Assembly (NCBI GenBank): GCA_037443565.1
Contig: JBBIOB010000007.1
Location: forward strand, 4,052-68,051
From: Fervidifonticultor_A sp037443565
GTDB lineage: Bacteria; Sysuimicrobiota; Sysuimicrobiia; Sysuimicrobiales; Humicultoraceae
Direction: 5' to 3'
DNA: 64,000 nt
Position 1 is the stretch's first letter, and each line of letters begins with the position of its first letter. Shown one piece after another: positions 44,245 through 53,902 of the stretch. The notes under the pieces were generated by a model. That model saw only the letters and a program-made list of their open reading frames with translations. It was not told the DNA's origin and searched no databases. The translations under genes and the position numbers were made by a program.

Positions 44245-45390
44245 TCAGCGCCGGCCCAGCACGTGCCGGGCAATGACCAGGCGTTGGATCTCGGACGTCC
44301 CTTCGTAGATCTCGGTGATCTTCGCATCGCGGAAGTAGCGCTCGACCGGATAGTCCTGGCTGTAGCCGTACCCGCCGAAGATCTGGACCGCCTTGTGCGC
44401 CGCGAACATGGCGGTCTCGGATGCGGCCAGCTTGGCCATCGCGGCCTCGCGGGCGTGCGGCCTCCCCTCGCCGCGCAGGACCGCGGCCCGATAGGTGAGC
44501 TGCCTGGCCGCCTCCAGCCGGGTGGCCATGTCGGCCAGGGCCCAGCGGATCGCCTGAAACGACGCGACCGGCGCGCCAAACTGCTCACGCTGCTGCGCGT
44601 AGACCGCCGACTCCTCCAGGCACGCCCGCGCGATGCCGAGCGCCTGCGCGGCGATGCCGATGCGACCGCCGTCGAGGGTCGCCAGCGCGATCTTCCCGCC
44701 TGCCGCCCTCTCGCCCAGCAGGTTGTCCGCGGGGACGCGGCAGTCCTCAAAGACGAGCTCTGCGGTCGACGAGCACCGGATGCCGAGCTTCTTCTCGACC
44801 TTCCCTACCCGCAGGCCGGGGAACGACTTCTCCACGAGAAACGCGGAGAGGCCCCGCGCCCCCGCCGCGGCTTCGGAGCGGGCGTACACGACGCAGAGGT
44901 CCGCTTCAACGCCGTTCGTGACGAAGAGCTTGGTGCCGTTGAGCACCCACTCGTCGCCGCGGAGGGCGGCCGTCATCCGCAGGGCCATGGCGTCTGAGCC
45001 CGCGGTCGGCTCGGTCAGGCAGTAGCACCCCAGCCGCCGGCCGGCCACGAGGTCGGGCAGGTAGCGGCGCTTCTGGTCTTCGCTGCCCCAGCGGAGGATG
45101 GGATCGCAGACCAGCGAGTTGTTGACCGTGACGATGGCCTGGAATCCCGCCGAGGCGCGCGCGAGCTCCTCCTGCGTGATGACGTACGCGAGGGGGTCAA
45201 GCCCGGGCCCACCGTACTCCTCGGGCACCATGAGGCCCATCAGGCCCATGGCGGCAGCTCTGGCGATCGCGTCCGCGGGGAATCGGGGATTGTGGTCGAG
45301 ATCAGCCGCAATCGGGAGCAGTTCGCGGGCGGCAAACTCCCGGACCGTGGCCTGGATCATCCGGTGTTCGTCGGATATCTGAACAGCCAT
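44245..45390 (-). CDS. Acyl-CoA dehydrogenase
   Basis: 381 aa flavoenzyme making trans-2-enoyl-CoA. LGCYCLTEPTAGSDAMALR and ELVFEDCRVPADNLLGE are signatures. The catalytic Glu sits in ITEIYEGTSEIQRLVIAR, the position used by short-chain and most general acyl-CoA dehydrogenases. The start MAVQISDEHRM at 45388-45390 has GAGGG 5 nt upstream. First gene of acd-etfB-etfA-FeS-mutase, so the substrate may be a short or branched acyl-CoA such as butyryl- or isobutyryl-CoA (inference). Confidence 0.95.
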   Translation of the reverse strand: MAVQISDEHRMIQATVREFAARELLPIAADLDHNPRFPADAIARAAAMGLMGLMVPEEYGGPGLDPLAYVITQEELARASAGFQAIVTVNNSLVCDPILRWGSEDQKRRYLPDLVAGRRLGCYCLTEPTAGSDAMALRMTAALRGDEWVLNGTKLFVTNGVEADLCVVYARSEAAAGARGLSAFLVEKSFPGLRVGKVEKKLGIRCSSTAELVFEDCRVPADNLLGERAAGGKIALATLDGGRIGIAAQALGIARACLEESAVYAQQREQFGAPVASFQAIRWALADMATRLEAARQLTYRAAVLRGEGRPHAREAAMAKLAASETAMFAAHKAVQIFGGYGYSQDYPVERYFRDAKITEIYEGTSEIQRLVIARHVLGRR

Positions 45391-45465
45391 GCGGCCCTCG
45401 CGCTGGTCTGACGTGTACTTCTTCGTCGCGGAAGGAAGCCCCTCCAGATCCGGTGTAGAGGATTC

Positions 45466-46317
45466 GTGAGACCCGTGGCTGAGCCTGTTGTCGTCATCGC
45501 CATCGTGCTCGCCGCGCTGGCCATCAGCGCTGCGGCGATCTCCTACCGCCGCTTCGCCGATCTGCGGGCGCGGCTCGCCGACTATGTGCGGACCGCGGCG
45601 CCCGAGATGACCATCGAGGCGCCGACCGATACCGGCTGGCGGCTGCGCATCCTGGGCGCAGAGGTGAACCTCGACCTGGCCTCCCTGGCGCGCCGCCGTC
45701 CCAGGGGCCAGGCCGAGCGCGCCTGGTTCGACCAGATCATCGACGAGATCCGCGCGACGATCCCGGCCCCGCGGGTCCCACCCTTCGCCCTCGTGCGCGA
45801 CCAGATCGTCCCCCTGTTGAAGCCTGTGGAGTATGTCGAGGTGTTCGAGCGCTATCCCCAAGGGCAACGGCTGATCTGGCGGGAGCTGTCAAACCATGTT
45901 CGGATCACCTACGCCGTCAGCGGCATCCACCAGTTCACGGCGATCACCGACGCCGCCCTGGCGGCCTGGTCACTCACAGCCGATGCGCTGCACGCGCTGG
46001 CGCTGGAGAACCTGCGCGCCCAGACCCGCCGTCTGCTCGACGAGATCGGCGGTCCGCGCCGTCGCTACGAGCACCTCGATGGGATGGACGCCACACGCCT
46101 TTTGGTCGCCGACCTGATCGTCCCGCCCGACATCACCGATGCGCTGCTGGCCATCCCGGAGGAGACCGTGCTGTTGGCGGCTCCGGCCGCGGAGCGGGCG
46201 GAGCTGGCCACGGAGGCCGCCGAACGGCATACCGCCACGACCCGGCCGCTCACACCGGCGCTCTTCCGCCGCAGGCCGGACGGCGTGATCGTGGCTGAGG
46301 AATCGACGGTCCGCTAG
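45466..46317 (+). CDS. DUF1444 (YtpQ-like) family protein with N-terminal membrane anchor
   Basis: 283 aa. One hydrophobic N-terminal segment (VVVIAIVLAALAISAAAISY) is followed by a soluble domain like DUF1444/YtpQ: PFALVRDQIVPLLKPVEYVE, ISNHVRI-type segments (ELSNHVRITYAVSG), and FTAITDAALAAWSLTADALH. The function of the family is unknown. GTG start 45466 with GAGG 4 nt upstream. Its TAG stop and the TAG stop of the opposing binding-protein gene share one CTAG. Confidence 0.75.
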   Translation: MRPVAEPVVVIAIVLAALAISAAAISYRRFADLRARLADYVRTAAPEMTIEAPTDTGWRLRILGAEVNLDLASLARRRPRGQAERAWFDQIIDEIRATIPAPRVPPFALVRDQIVPLLKPVEYVEVFERYPQGQRLIWRELSNHVRITYAVSGIHQFTAITDAALAAWSLTADALHALALENLRAQTRRLLDEIGGPRRRYEHLDGMDATRLLVADLIVPPDITDALLAIPEETVLLAAPAAERAELATEAAERHTATTRPLTPALFRRRPDGVIVAEESTVR

Positions 46318-48050
46318 CGCCGGTAGTAGCGCCAGTCGAGCCGGCTGGTGACCCCCTGCTGCCCGAGGCGGGTATTGCCCAGCGTGTTGCGCACGACCGG
46401 CTGCGTCTTGGGGTTGGTGAAGAACATCACCGGCACCTGCTCGGCGACGATTTCCTGCCACCGCCAGTAGAGCGCGCGCCGCCGGGTCTGGTCGGTCTCG
46501 CGCGCGACCTGCTCGAAGATCCGGTCGATCTCCGCCTCCCAGGCCGTCCCCGGCCGTTCCTGCCGCGGATTCCAGTCGTGCAGCTCGCCGGAGCTCATCC
46601 AGTAGGTTCGCGCGGTGCCGGGCTCGTTGTCGCCCGTCAGCCCGATGATGATGGCGTCCCACTTGAACGTGTTATCCAGTTTGGTGACGAGGGTGGCGAA
46701 CGCCTCGGGCGCGAAGGTCACCTTGATCCCGAGCTTCTCGAAGTCCTGCCGGACGATGTTGCCGATGGCCACGGCGTCCGGGTTCTGCGAGGGCGCCGAC
46801 AGCTCGAACTCCACCGCGTGGCCCGCGGCGTCGCGGAGCCGGCCGCCGGCGTCCCGGCGAAACCCGGCCTCGGCGAGCAGGTCCTGTGCTCTTCTCAGAT
46901 CGTATGGATACTGCCGCACGTTCGGGTTGTGGTACCGTCGATCCGCCACGCTCACCGGGCTCCAGGCCGGGGTGGCGCGGCCCGCGTAGACCTGCCGCAC
47001 GATCGCGTCCCGGTCGATCCCGTGGTTGAGCGCACGGCGGAACCTGACGTCCTGGAACCAGGTGAGCTTGGGCGGCTGCAACCCACGGGGGTTCTGGTTG
47101 AAGACCAGATACTGCGACGAGAAAGTCTCCGGGCCGTCGTAGACCGTGTAGTTCCCCGCGGCCTCGCCCGCCTTGAGCTCAGCGTACTCGCGCGGCCTGG
47201 CGCTGTAGAGGTCGGTCTCGCGCGCGAGGAACTTGAGCTTCTCGGCGTCGAGGTTGGGGACGAACTGGATCACCAGCCGATCGAGGTAGGGCAGCCGCTG
47301 TCCGGATCGGTCCGCGTGCCAGTACCGTGGATTCCGGGTGAACGTCACGCGCTGCCCGAACACGTATGCCTGCATCACGAACGGACCCGTGCCCACGATC
47401 TCGCGCGGCGGCGTGTTCACCCCCCACGTGGTGTTGAAGGCCTGCCCCCCGCGCGCCAGCGCGGGCTCAAGCTTATGCCGCGGGATGATGACCAGACCGC
47501 TGATCAGACGCAGGAAGAACCCCAGCGGCTCGTCGGTCGAGAAGGCAATGCGTCGATCATCCAGTCGGTGCCACCGAACGGGCTTGCCGCCGAACACGAG
47601 AAGGTCCCGCGTCGTGCTCTGCACCTCCGGGGTGAAGACGACCCGTAGACTGAACAGTACGTCGTCCACGCTGAGGGGCCGGCCGTCCGACCACCGCACG
47701 CCGCGCCGCAACGTAAACGTCCAGGTGCGGCGGTCCTGGCTCAGTGTCCACGACTCGGCCAGCGCCGGCTCGATCTCGCCGGTCAGGTAGTTCACCTCGA
47801 CCAGGCCGTCGAAGATCGGCCCGACCACGCCCCCGGTCGCCGTATCGGTGTAGATCACCGGGTTGAAGGTCCGCGGCTCGCTGACCTGGGTCACCACCAG
47901 GGTCCCACCGCGGCGACCAATCTCGGGGGCGTCGACCGCGACCTTCGGATTGGGGACGTCGGGGAGCGTGATCCTGGGCTGCTGGGCGCCCAGCGGGAGG
48001 GTAGCGACAAGTACGACGGCCGCCGTCACCGCTGCCGGCAGTGTCCTCAT
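46314..48050 (-). CDS. ABC transporter substrate-binding protein, family 5 (peptide/nickel type)
   Basis: 578 aa extracytoplasmic binding protein. A signal peptide is clear (MRTLPAAVTAAVVLVATLPL then GAQQP). Family 5 marks: GGTLVVTQVSEPRTFNPVIY, PALAESWTLSQDRRTWTFTL, GVRWSDGRPLSVDDVLFSLR, FRRALNHGIDRDAIVRQVYA. SD GGAGG 6 nt before ATG 48048-48050. No permease or ATPase genes are adjacent, so it is an orphan in this window. The ligand is not predictable; oligopeptides are most common. Confidence 0.94.
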   Translation of the reverse strand: MRTLPAAVTAAVVLVATLPLGAQQPRITLPDVPNPKVAVDAPEIGRRGGTLVVTQVSEPRTFNPVIYTDTATGGVVGPIFDGLVEVNYLTGEIEPALAESWTLSQDRRTWTFTLRRGVRWSDGRPLSVDDVLFSLRVVFTPEVQSTTRDLLVFGGKPVRWHRLDDRRIAFSTDEPLGFFLRLISGLVIIPRHKLEPALARGGQAFNTTWGVNTPPREIVGTGPFVMQAYVFGQRVTFTRNPRYWHADRSGQRLPYLDRLVIQFVPNLDAEKLKFLARETDLYSARPREYAELKAGEAAGNYTVYDGPETFSSQYLVFNQNPRGLQPPKLTWFQDVRFRRALNHGIDRDAIVRQVYAGRATPAWSPVSVADRRYHNPNVRQYPYDLRRAQDLLAEAGFRRDAGGRLRDAAGHAVEFELSAPSQNPDAVAIGNIVRQDFEKLGIKVTFAPEAFATLVTKLDNTFKWDAIIIGLTGDNEPGTARTYWMSSGELHDWNPRQERPGTAWEAEIDRIFEQVARETDQTRRRALYWRWQEIVAEQVPVMFFTNPKTQPVVRNTLGNTRLGQQGVTSRLDWRYYRR

Positions 48051-48223
48051 GCTGAACCTCCGGGATCTCGGCTGTGCTGTCATTCTAGGTGCACTGAGTC
48101 GCCCCCCGCTACCGCGCAGGACAGAAGCAGGGAAACGCGGCGGCATGTCGAATGGCGGCCCCACGCTGTCGCACGAACCCACACTCCCACCTGTGGTGAT
48201 TGCCCGATTGCCGGGAGGGGACG

Positions 48224-49581
48224 TTGAGGAATCCGGCGGCCGCGAACGTGACACGGGTTGCCCTGCCGATCACCGGGCTCGCGGTTCTCGCGTTCGTCCT
48301 GATATCCCTCCTCGCCCGCCGGGAACCGGTCCCCGACACCGGACCGGATGCTCTTGACGTCAACCAGTGGATCACGCGCGCGGTTGAGACCGCCCGCGTG
48401 ACCGAGACGGCCTACCCCACGCCGCCGCCGGGGGCGGCTCAGCGTTCGCGCAGGTGTGGGCACACCGCGGATTCGCCTACGTGGGCTCGTATGGGACGGC
48501 AGCCGGATCCCCGGCGATCTGCCCAGCCCGCGGGATCCGCATCGTCACCCTGTCCGATCCGGCACAGCCCCAGGTGGTGTCGTCGGTGGCGGCCATTTCC
48601 GGCACCTCCCAGGAGGACGTCGTCGTCAGGCGCATCGAGACGCCGCACTTCGCCGGCGACCTCCTCGCCGCGGGGATCCAGGCGTGCGTGCGGACCTCGA
48701 ACGCGCCCCGGGGCGTCGACCTCTGGGACGTCACCGATCCGCGCGCTCCGCGGCACCTGGCCTTCTGGCGGGGCGGCCCGTTCGGCCCGACCGGCGCCCG
48801 GGGCGTGCAGGCCCTCCACATGTTCCTGCGCGGGGCGCGCGCCTATCTCGTTGCCACCGTACCTTACTCCGAGGTCATCGAGGGACGGGGAGACGTCAGG
48901 ATCGTCGACGTCACCGACCCCCGCCACCCGGTGCAAGTGAGCCACTGGGGCACGCTGGCCGGTGCGGTCCTGGCCCCGGCCCCCGGCCAGATCTTCGTGG
49001 CCCGCGGCGTCCGCGCCAACAGGGCCGGGACCGTGGCCGCGCTCGCCTACCGCGACGCCGGCGCTGTCCTCCTCGACATCAACGACCCGGCGAGCCCGCG
49101 AATGGTCGGCCGCACACTCTATCCGCCGGGGTCGGACGGAGGCGCGCACTCGGTTTCGTTCGCACAGCATGAAAGCCTGCTGCTCACCGCGGATGAGGAC
49201 TTCTCCCCGGCCGACGGATCGTGGGGACACTTGAGGATCTGGAATGTCAGGAACCCCGCGGCGCCGGCCGAGGTCGGACGCTTCATCACCCGGAATGCGG
49301 CAACGCTCACGCCGGTCGCCCCCGGTCTCTTCTCGATCCGCGGCCCATTTGTGCGCAACGGTACCGCCTACCTGGCCTGGTACAGCGACGGCATCCGCGT
49401 CGTGAATCTCGCGACCCCCGCGTCGCCTGACGAGACCGCGTTCTTTGTCCCCCCACCGGTCGCCGACCCGTTTGTCTTCTTCCCAACCGCTCCGCTGGTC
49501 GTCGGCGTGCATGTCGAGAACGAGCTGATCATCGTCAGCGACATCAACGCGGGACTCTACGTCCTGCGGCACGTGCCGTAG
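48224..49581 (+). pseudogene. LVIVD-repeat beta-propeller protein, frameshifted
   Basis: Two frames join to make one protein. Frame one starts at TTG 48224 (GGGAGGGG just upstream). It encodes a basic N-terminus, a membrane/signal segment (VALPITGLAVLAFVLISLLA) and a linker to about 48430. Frame two begins before 48454 (GGSAFAQVWAHRGFAYVG) and runs to 49581 with LVIVD-type repeats (GIRIVTLSDPAQPQVVS, GVDLWDVTDPRAPRHLAF, VRIVDVTDPRHPVQVSHW). The break falls at the five-G run 48430-48434, where one extra G would restore the frame. It is either a 1 nt deletion, a sequencing error or a slippage site. Confidence 0.75.
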
Positions 49582-49618
49582 GGTGCGCCGATCAGGGGGC
49601 CTCGACGCGCCTGACGGC

Positions 49619-50467
49619 CTAGCCGTACTCGTAGAATCCCCGCCCGCTCTTCCGTCCCCACCACCCTGCCAGCACCATCTGCTTCAGCAAGGGCGGCGGC
49701 GCGTAGCGCGCGTCCTTGAATTCGTCGAACATCGCCTCGGCGATGTAGTACGTCGTGTCCAGGCCCACGAAGTCGAGCAGCGTGAGCGGGCCCATGGGGT
49801 GGCCGAGGCCGAGCGTGATCGCCGCGTCGATGTCCTCACGCGAGGCGACCCCCAGCTCCAGCGCGCGGATGGCGTCGAGCAGGTAGGGGACGAGCAGCCG
49901 GTTGACGATGAAGCCCGGGGTGTCCCTGGCCACGACCACGGTCTTGCCCAGCGACTGGGCGAACTCGCGCATCCGGTGCACGACCTCGTCTGTGGTGCGC
50001 AGGCCGCGCACGATCTCGACCAGCGGCATGACCGGCACCGGGTTGAAGAAGTGAAGCCCCACGACCTTCCCGGGCCGGCCGGTCGCCGCGGCCATCTCGG
50101 TCACCGACAATGACGACGTGTTGCTGGCCAGGATCGCCTCAAGCCCCAGCAGCTCGTCCAGCTCGCGCAGGACCGCCTTCTTCTCTTCCATCCTTTCGAT
50201 GACGGCCTCGACCACCAGATCGCAGCCGGCCAGGTCGGCGAGCGTCGTCGTGCCCCGAACCCGGTTGCGCGCTGCCTCGCGGGTCGCCTCATCGAGCTTG
50301 CCGCGCTCGACCGCGCGGCGCATCGATCCCTCGACTCGGTCGAGCCCGCGCTGCAGCAGCTCCGGGGTCAACTCCCGCACGATGACCTCGTAGCCCCCGC
50401 GGGCGGCCACCTCGACGATCCCCGATCCCATCAACCCGCAGCCTACGACCCCGACGCGACGAATCAT
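49619..50467 (-). CDS. hbd: 3-hydroxybutyryl-CoA dehydrogenase
   Basis: 282 aa NAD(P)-dependent enzyme of short-chain 3-hydroxyacyl-CoA oxidation. Rossmann start IRRVGVVGCGLMGSGIVEVA, then ILASNTSSLSVTEMA, VVGLHFFNPVPVMPLVEIV with the catalytic His, and DTPGFIVNRLLVPYLLDAIR. C-terminal GLGHPMGPLTLLDFVGLDTT. AAGGAGGAG stands just before ATG 50465-50467. It lies 22 nt after pdp; the metabolic link to the acyl-CoA cluster 4 kb away is likely but not proven. Confidence 0.95.
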   Translation of the reverse strand: MIRRVGVVGCGLMGSGIVEVAARGGYEVIVRELTPELLQRGLDRVEGSMRRAVERGKLDEATREAARNRVRGTTTLADLAGCDLVVEAVIERMEEKKAVLRELDELLGLEAILASNTSSLSVTEMAAATGRPGKVVGLHFFNPVPVMPLVEIVRGLRTTDEVVHRMREFAQSLGKTVVVARDTPGFIVNRLLVPYLLDAIRALELGVASREDIDAAITLGLGHPMGPLTLLDFVGLDTTYYIAEAMFDEFKDARYAPPPLLKQMVLAGWWGRKSGRGFYEYG

Positions 50468-50489
50468 GATCTCCTCCTTGTGATGTATC

Positions 50490-51806
50490 TCAGACGTCCG
50501 GCGCAACGACGCGTCGGACGAGCGGGACCGGCGCCGGCGCCGATGGTTCGATGACAAAGGCCGCGGCCACCTCCTGTACCGCCCTGTCGGCGTCGGTCCC
50601 GGTTCGAGCGTGGACGATGGCCAGGGCCTCGCCGGCCCGGACCCGCGCACCGACCGGCCGCGCGATCACGATTCCGACCGCCGGGTCAATGGCCTCGTCC
50701 TTCCGCGCGCGTCCGGCGCCCAGGCGCATCGCGGCCAGGCCCACGGCTGTGGCATCGATGGCGGTCACGACGCCCGCCGACCGGGCGGGCACCGGCGCGC
50801 GCACGGGCGCCGCCGGCAGGTGCTCGGGACGCTCGACGACCCGGTCGTCGCCGCCCTGCGCGCGGACCATCTCGGCGAACTTCGCCATGCCGTCGCCGGA
50901 GCGCAGACGGCGCTCTACCTCCGCGCGGCCATCCGCAGCGCTCCTGGACCGACCGCCCAGCGCGAGCATCCAGCCTCCGAGCGTCAGGCACAGGTCCTCC
51001 AGATCCGGGGGACCTTCCCCGCGCAGCGTGGCGATCGCTTCGCCGACTTCCAGCGCGTTGCCCACCGCGCGGCCGAGCGGCGCGTCCATGCCGGTGATGG
51101 CCGCGGCGACGCGGCGGCCGGCGGACCGCCCGATCTGGACCATGGCGGCGGCCAGGTGCGCCGCCTCGGCCTCGGTCTTCATGAACGCGCCGCGGCCGCA
51201 CTTCACATCGAGCAGGATGGCGCCGGCCCCGGCCGCCAGCTTCTTGGACATGATGCTGGCCGCGATCAGCGGCACGCTGTCCACGGTCGCGGTGACGTCG
51301 CGCAGCGCGTAGAGCTTGGCATCGGCCGGAACCAGCCTCGGGCTCTGCCCCGCGATGGCGCAGCCGATCCGCTCGACCTGTGCGACGAACTCGGCCTGGG
51401 AGAGTTCGGTGCGGAAGCCGGGGATCGCCTCGAGCTTGTCGAGCGTACCGCCGGTATGACCGAGCCCGCGCCCGGAGAGCTTGGGCACAGGCACCCCAGC
51501 GGATGCCACGAGCGGCACGAGCACGAGCGACGTCTTGTCGCCGACGCCGCCGCTCGAGTGCTTGTCCACCGCCCGCGCCGCGAGCGGTCCGAGGTCAAGG
51601 GTCTCGCCTGACCGCGCCATCGCCGCGGTGAAGGCGGCCGTCTCGCCGGGGTCGAGGCCGCGGAAGTAGACGGCCATGAGGAACGCCGCCATCTGGTAGT
51701 CGGCGATCTCGCCCGCCACATACCCTGCGATCAGCGTTTCGATCTCGCCGGCATCGAGCGTCCCGCCGTCGCGCTTCTTGGCGATCAGGTCGTAGGCGCG
51801 GATCAT
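50490..51806 (-). CDS. pdp: Pyrimidine-nucleoside (thymidine) phosphorylase
   Basis: 438 aa. It splits pyrimidine nucleosides with phosphate in salvage. AVDKHSSGGVGDKTSLVLVP (phosphate site) and the signature SGRGLGHTGGTLDKLEAIPG are complete. The C-terminal PYNP domain has AGVVTAIDATAVGLAAMRLG. The start overlaps the punA stop by 4 nt. Together with punA and deoB it turns nucleosides into bases and pentose phosphates. Confidence 0.95.
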   Translation of the reverse strand: MIRAYDLIAKKRDGGTLDAGEIETLIAGYVAGEIADYQMAAFLMAVYFRGLDPGETAAFTAAMARSGETLDLGPLAARAVDKHSSGGVGDKTSLVLVPLVASAGVPVPKLSGRGLGHTGGTLDKLEAIPGFRTELSQAEFVAQVERIGCAIAGQSPRLVPADAKLYALRDVTATVDSVPLIAASIMSKKLAAGAGAILLDVKCGRGAFMKTEAEAAHLAAAMVQIGRSAGRRVAAAITGMDAPLGRAVGNALEVGEAIATLRGEGPPDLEDLCLTLGGWMLALGGRSRSAADGRAEVERRLRSGDGMAKFAEMVRAQGGDDRVVERPEHLPAAPVRAPVPARSAGVVTAIDATAVGLAAMRLGAGRARKDEAIDPAVGIVIARPVGARVRAGEALAIVHARTGTDADRAVQEVAAAFVIEPSAPAPVPLVRRVVAPDV

Positions 51807-52627
51807 CCGGGCAGGCGCTGCACGATGCGGCTGATAAGCCGGACGAAGTGGGGCTCGATGCGCCTGGCCACGGCCAGCACGTCCTCGTGCGTCACCTTCT
51901 CGTGGCCCTCACCGGTGGCCATGTCGGTGATCGCCGACAGGCCGAGCACCCGCATCCCCATGTGCCGCGCGGTGATCACTTCATGCACCGTGGACATGCC
52001 GACCGCATCCGCGCCCCAACGGGCCATCATGCGCAGCTCCGCCGGGGTCTCGTACGACGGACCGGTCACGCCGATGTAGACGCCCTTGCGCAGGGGAATG
52101 CCGATCTCCAGCGCCGCGGCTTCGGCCAGCGCGACGAGCTCCGGGTCGTAGGGTTCGGACATATCGGGGAACCGCGGGCCCAACTCGTCCTCGTTGGGTC
52201 CCACCAGCGGGTTCGTGCCCATGAAGTTGATGTGGTCGGCGATCACCATCAGGTCGCCCGCCCTGAAGTAGCGGTTGAGCCCGCCCGAGGCGTTGGTCAC
52301 GATGAGCGTCGGGGCGCCCATTGCGCGCAGCACGCGCACCGGAAACGCCACCTCGGCCATGGACAGGCCCTCGTAGAAGTGCGTGCGTCCCGCCAGGACC
52401 GCCACGGCCCGGCCTTCGAGGGTCCCCACGAACAGCCGGCCCTGATGGCCCTCGACGCCGGGCCTGGGAAAGTGTGGGATGTCGTCGTACGGGAGGCAGG
52501 CGTCCGCCTGGACGGCCTCGGCGAGCGCGCCCAGGCCCGATCCCAGGATGATGCCGGCTTCGGGTGTACGGTCCGCGACCAGGCGAACGGCCGCGGCCGC
52601 CGCGTGCGCGCGTGCTGCCCACGTCAT
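51803..52627 (-). CDS. punA: Purine-nucleoside phosphorylase (trimeric PNP type)
   Basis: 274 aa. GIILGSGLGALAEAV, then RTHFYEGLSMAEVAFPVRVL and LIVTNASGGLNRYFRAGDLM are family signatures. The base-specificity region AVGMSTVHEVITARHMGMRV follows. It is the low-molecular-mass PNP family acting on inosine and guanosine. Part of deoB-punA-pdp. Confidence 0.95.
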   Translation of the reverse strand: MTWAARAHAAAAAVRLVADRTPEAGIILGSGLGALAEAVQADACLPYDDIPHFPRPGVEGHQGRLFVGTLEGRAVAVLAGRTHFYEGLSMAEVAFPVRVLRAMGAPTLIVTNASGGLNRYFRAGDLMVIADHINFMGTNPLVGPNEDELGPRFPDMSEPYDPELVALAEAAALEIGIPLRKGVYIGVTGPSYETPAELRMMARWGADAVGMSTVHEVITARHMGMRVLGLSAITDMATGEGHEKVTHEDVLAVARRIEPHFVRLISRIVQRLPG

Positions 52628-52690
52628 GGTGATCTCCTCGACCTGAAGATACCTACCGCTTCTTCCTCTTCGCTGCCGATGCGCCCGCGC

Positions 52691-53902
52691 CTACCCGACG
52701 CCGCCCGTCAGCGCAGACCAGAAGCTGTCGCCCGGACCGGTCCAGGCCACGCCGAGCGCTGCGGCTGCGGTGGCGCCCACGTCGGCAAACGTGCGCCGGA
52801 TTCCCAGCCGCGCCCCGGCCGCCGGGCCGGGGCGCCAGGCGAGAACCGGAACCTGCTCGCGGGAGTGGTCCGTGCTCGGCGTCGTGGGGTCGTTGCCGTG
52901 ATCAGCGGTGATGATGACGAGGCCGGCAGGGCCGGCCGCGTCGAGCACCTCCGGCAGCCGGCCGTCGATCGCGGCGAGGTGCCGCGCGAACCCCTGGGGA
53001 TCGTTGCGGTGTCCGTAGACGGTGTCGAGGTCCACCAGCGTGCAGAACACCAGCCCGCGCTCCAACGTCTTCACGGCCTCCACGGCGCGGGTCAGACCGT
53101 CCATGTCACCGCGCGTATGGACGGCTTCTGTGACGCCCCGCCCCGCGAACAGGTCTTCGACTTTGCCGATACCCACGACCGGGTATCCTTCGCCCGCGAT
53201 CGCGTCGAGCACCGTCGGTCCCACGGGCGGCAGGGAGAAGTCGCGGCGACGCGGCGTCCGGGCAAATGCGCCGACCCGGCCCGCAAACGGTCTGGCGATC
53301 ACCCGGCTCACGCCGTACTCGCCCTGCAGGATACGCCTGGCAACCCGGCACCAGGCATAGAGCTGCTCGACCGGCACGACGTCTTCGTGCGCCGCGATCT
53401 GGAACACGCTGTCCGCCGACGTGTACACAATAGGGGCGCCGGTGCGCACATGCTCCCCGCCGAGCCGCTTGATGATCTCGGTCCCGGACGCCGCCACGTT
53501 CCCCAGCACGGGCCGTTCGATCGCGGCGGCGAACGCGTCGATGACCTCGGGCGGGAACCCGTCCGGATACGTGGGGAAGGGCCGTGTCAGGATCAGGCCC
53601 GCCAGCTCCCAGTGCCCGGTGGTCGAGTCCTTCCCGGTCGACTGCGCCCTCAGGATGCCCGCGGCCGCCTCGTGGTGCTCGACCGGGCGGACGCCGGGCA
53701 GGTCGGCGAGGGTCCCCAGTCCCAGCCGCTCGAGCACCGGCACACGCAGGCCGCCCACGGCCCGCGCGGTGTTGCCGAGGGTGTCGCTTCCCTCATCGCC
53801 GTACCGGGCGGCATCGGGGAGCGCACCGATCCCCAGGCCGTCGAGGACAAGGATCAGGGCGCGCCGCGCCCCCAAATTCGGGGGCCGGCCGTACTCAGCC
53901 AC
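52691..53902 (-). CDS. deoB: Phosphopentomutase
   Basis: 403 aa alkaline-phosphatase-superfamily enzyme interconverting (deoxy)ribose 1- and 5-phosphate. ALILVLDGLGIGALPDAARY with the metal Asp, GDEGSDTLGNTARAVGG with the active Thr, and the metal cluster IITADHGNDPTTPSTDHSRE are all intact. The GTG start overlaps the xerD stop by 8 nt. It is followed at 63 nt by punA. It links the phosphorylases to the pentose phosphate pathway. Confidence 0.96.
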   Translation of the reverse strand: MAEYGRPPNLGARRALILVLDGLGIGALPDAARYGDEGSDTLGNTARAVGGLRVPVLERLGLGTLADLPGVRPVEHHEAAAGILRAQSTGKDSTTGHWELAGLILTRPFPTYPDGFPPEVIDAFAAAIERPVLGNVAASGTEIIKRLGGEHVRTGAPIVYTSADSVFQIAAHEDVVPVEQLYAWCRVARRILQGEYGVSRVIARPFAGRVGAFARTPRRRDFSLPPVGPTVLDAIAGEGYPVVGIGKVEDLFAGRGVTEAVHTRGDMDGLTRAVEAVKTLERGLVFCTLVDLDTVYGHRNDPQGFARHLAAIDGRLPEVLDAAGPAGLVIITADHGNDPTTPSTDHSREQVPVLAWRPGPAAGARLGIRRTFADVGATAAAALGVAWTGPGDSFWSALTGGVG

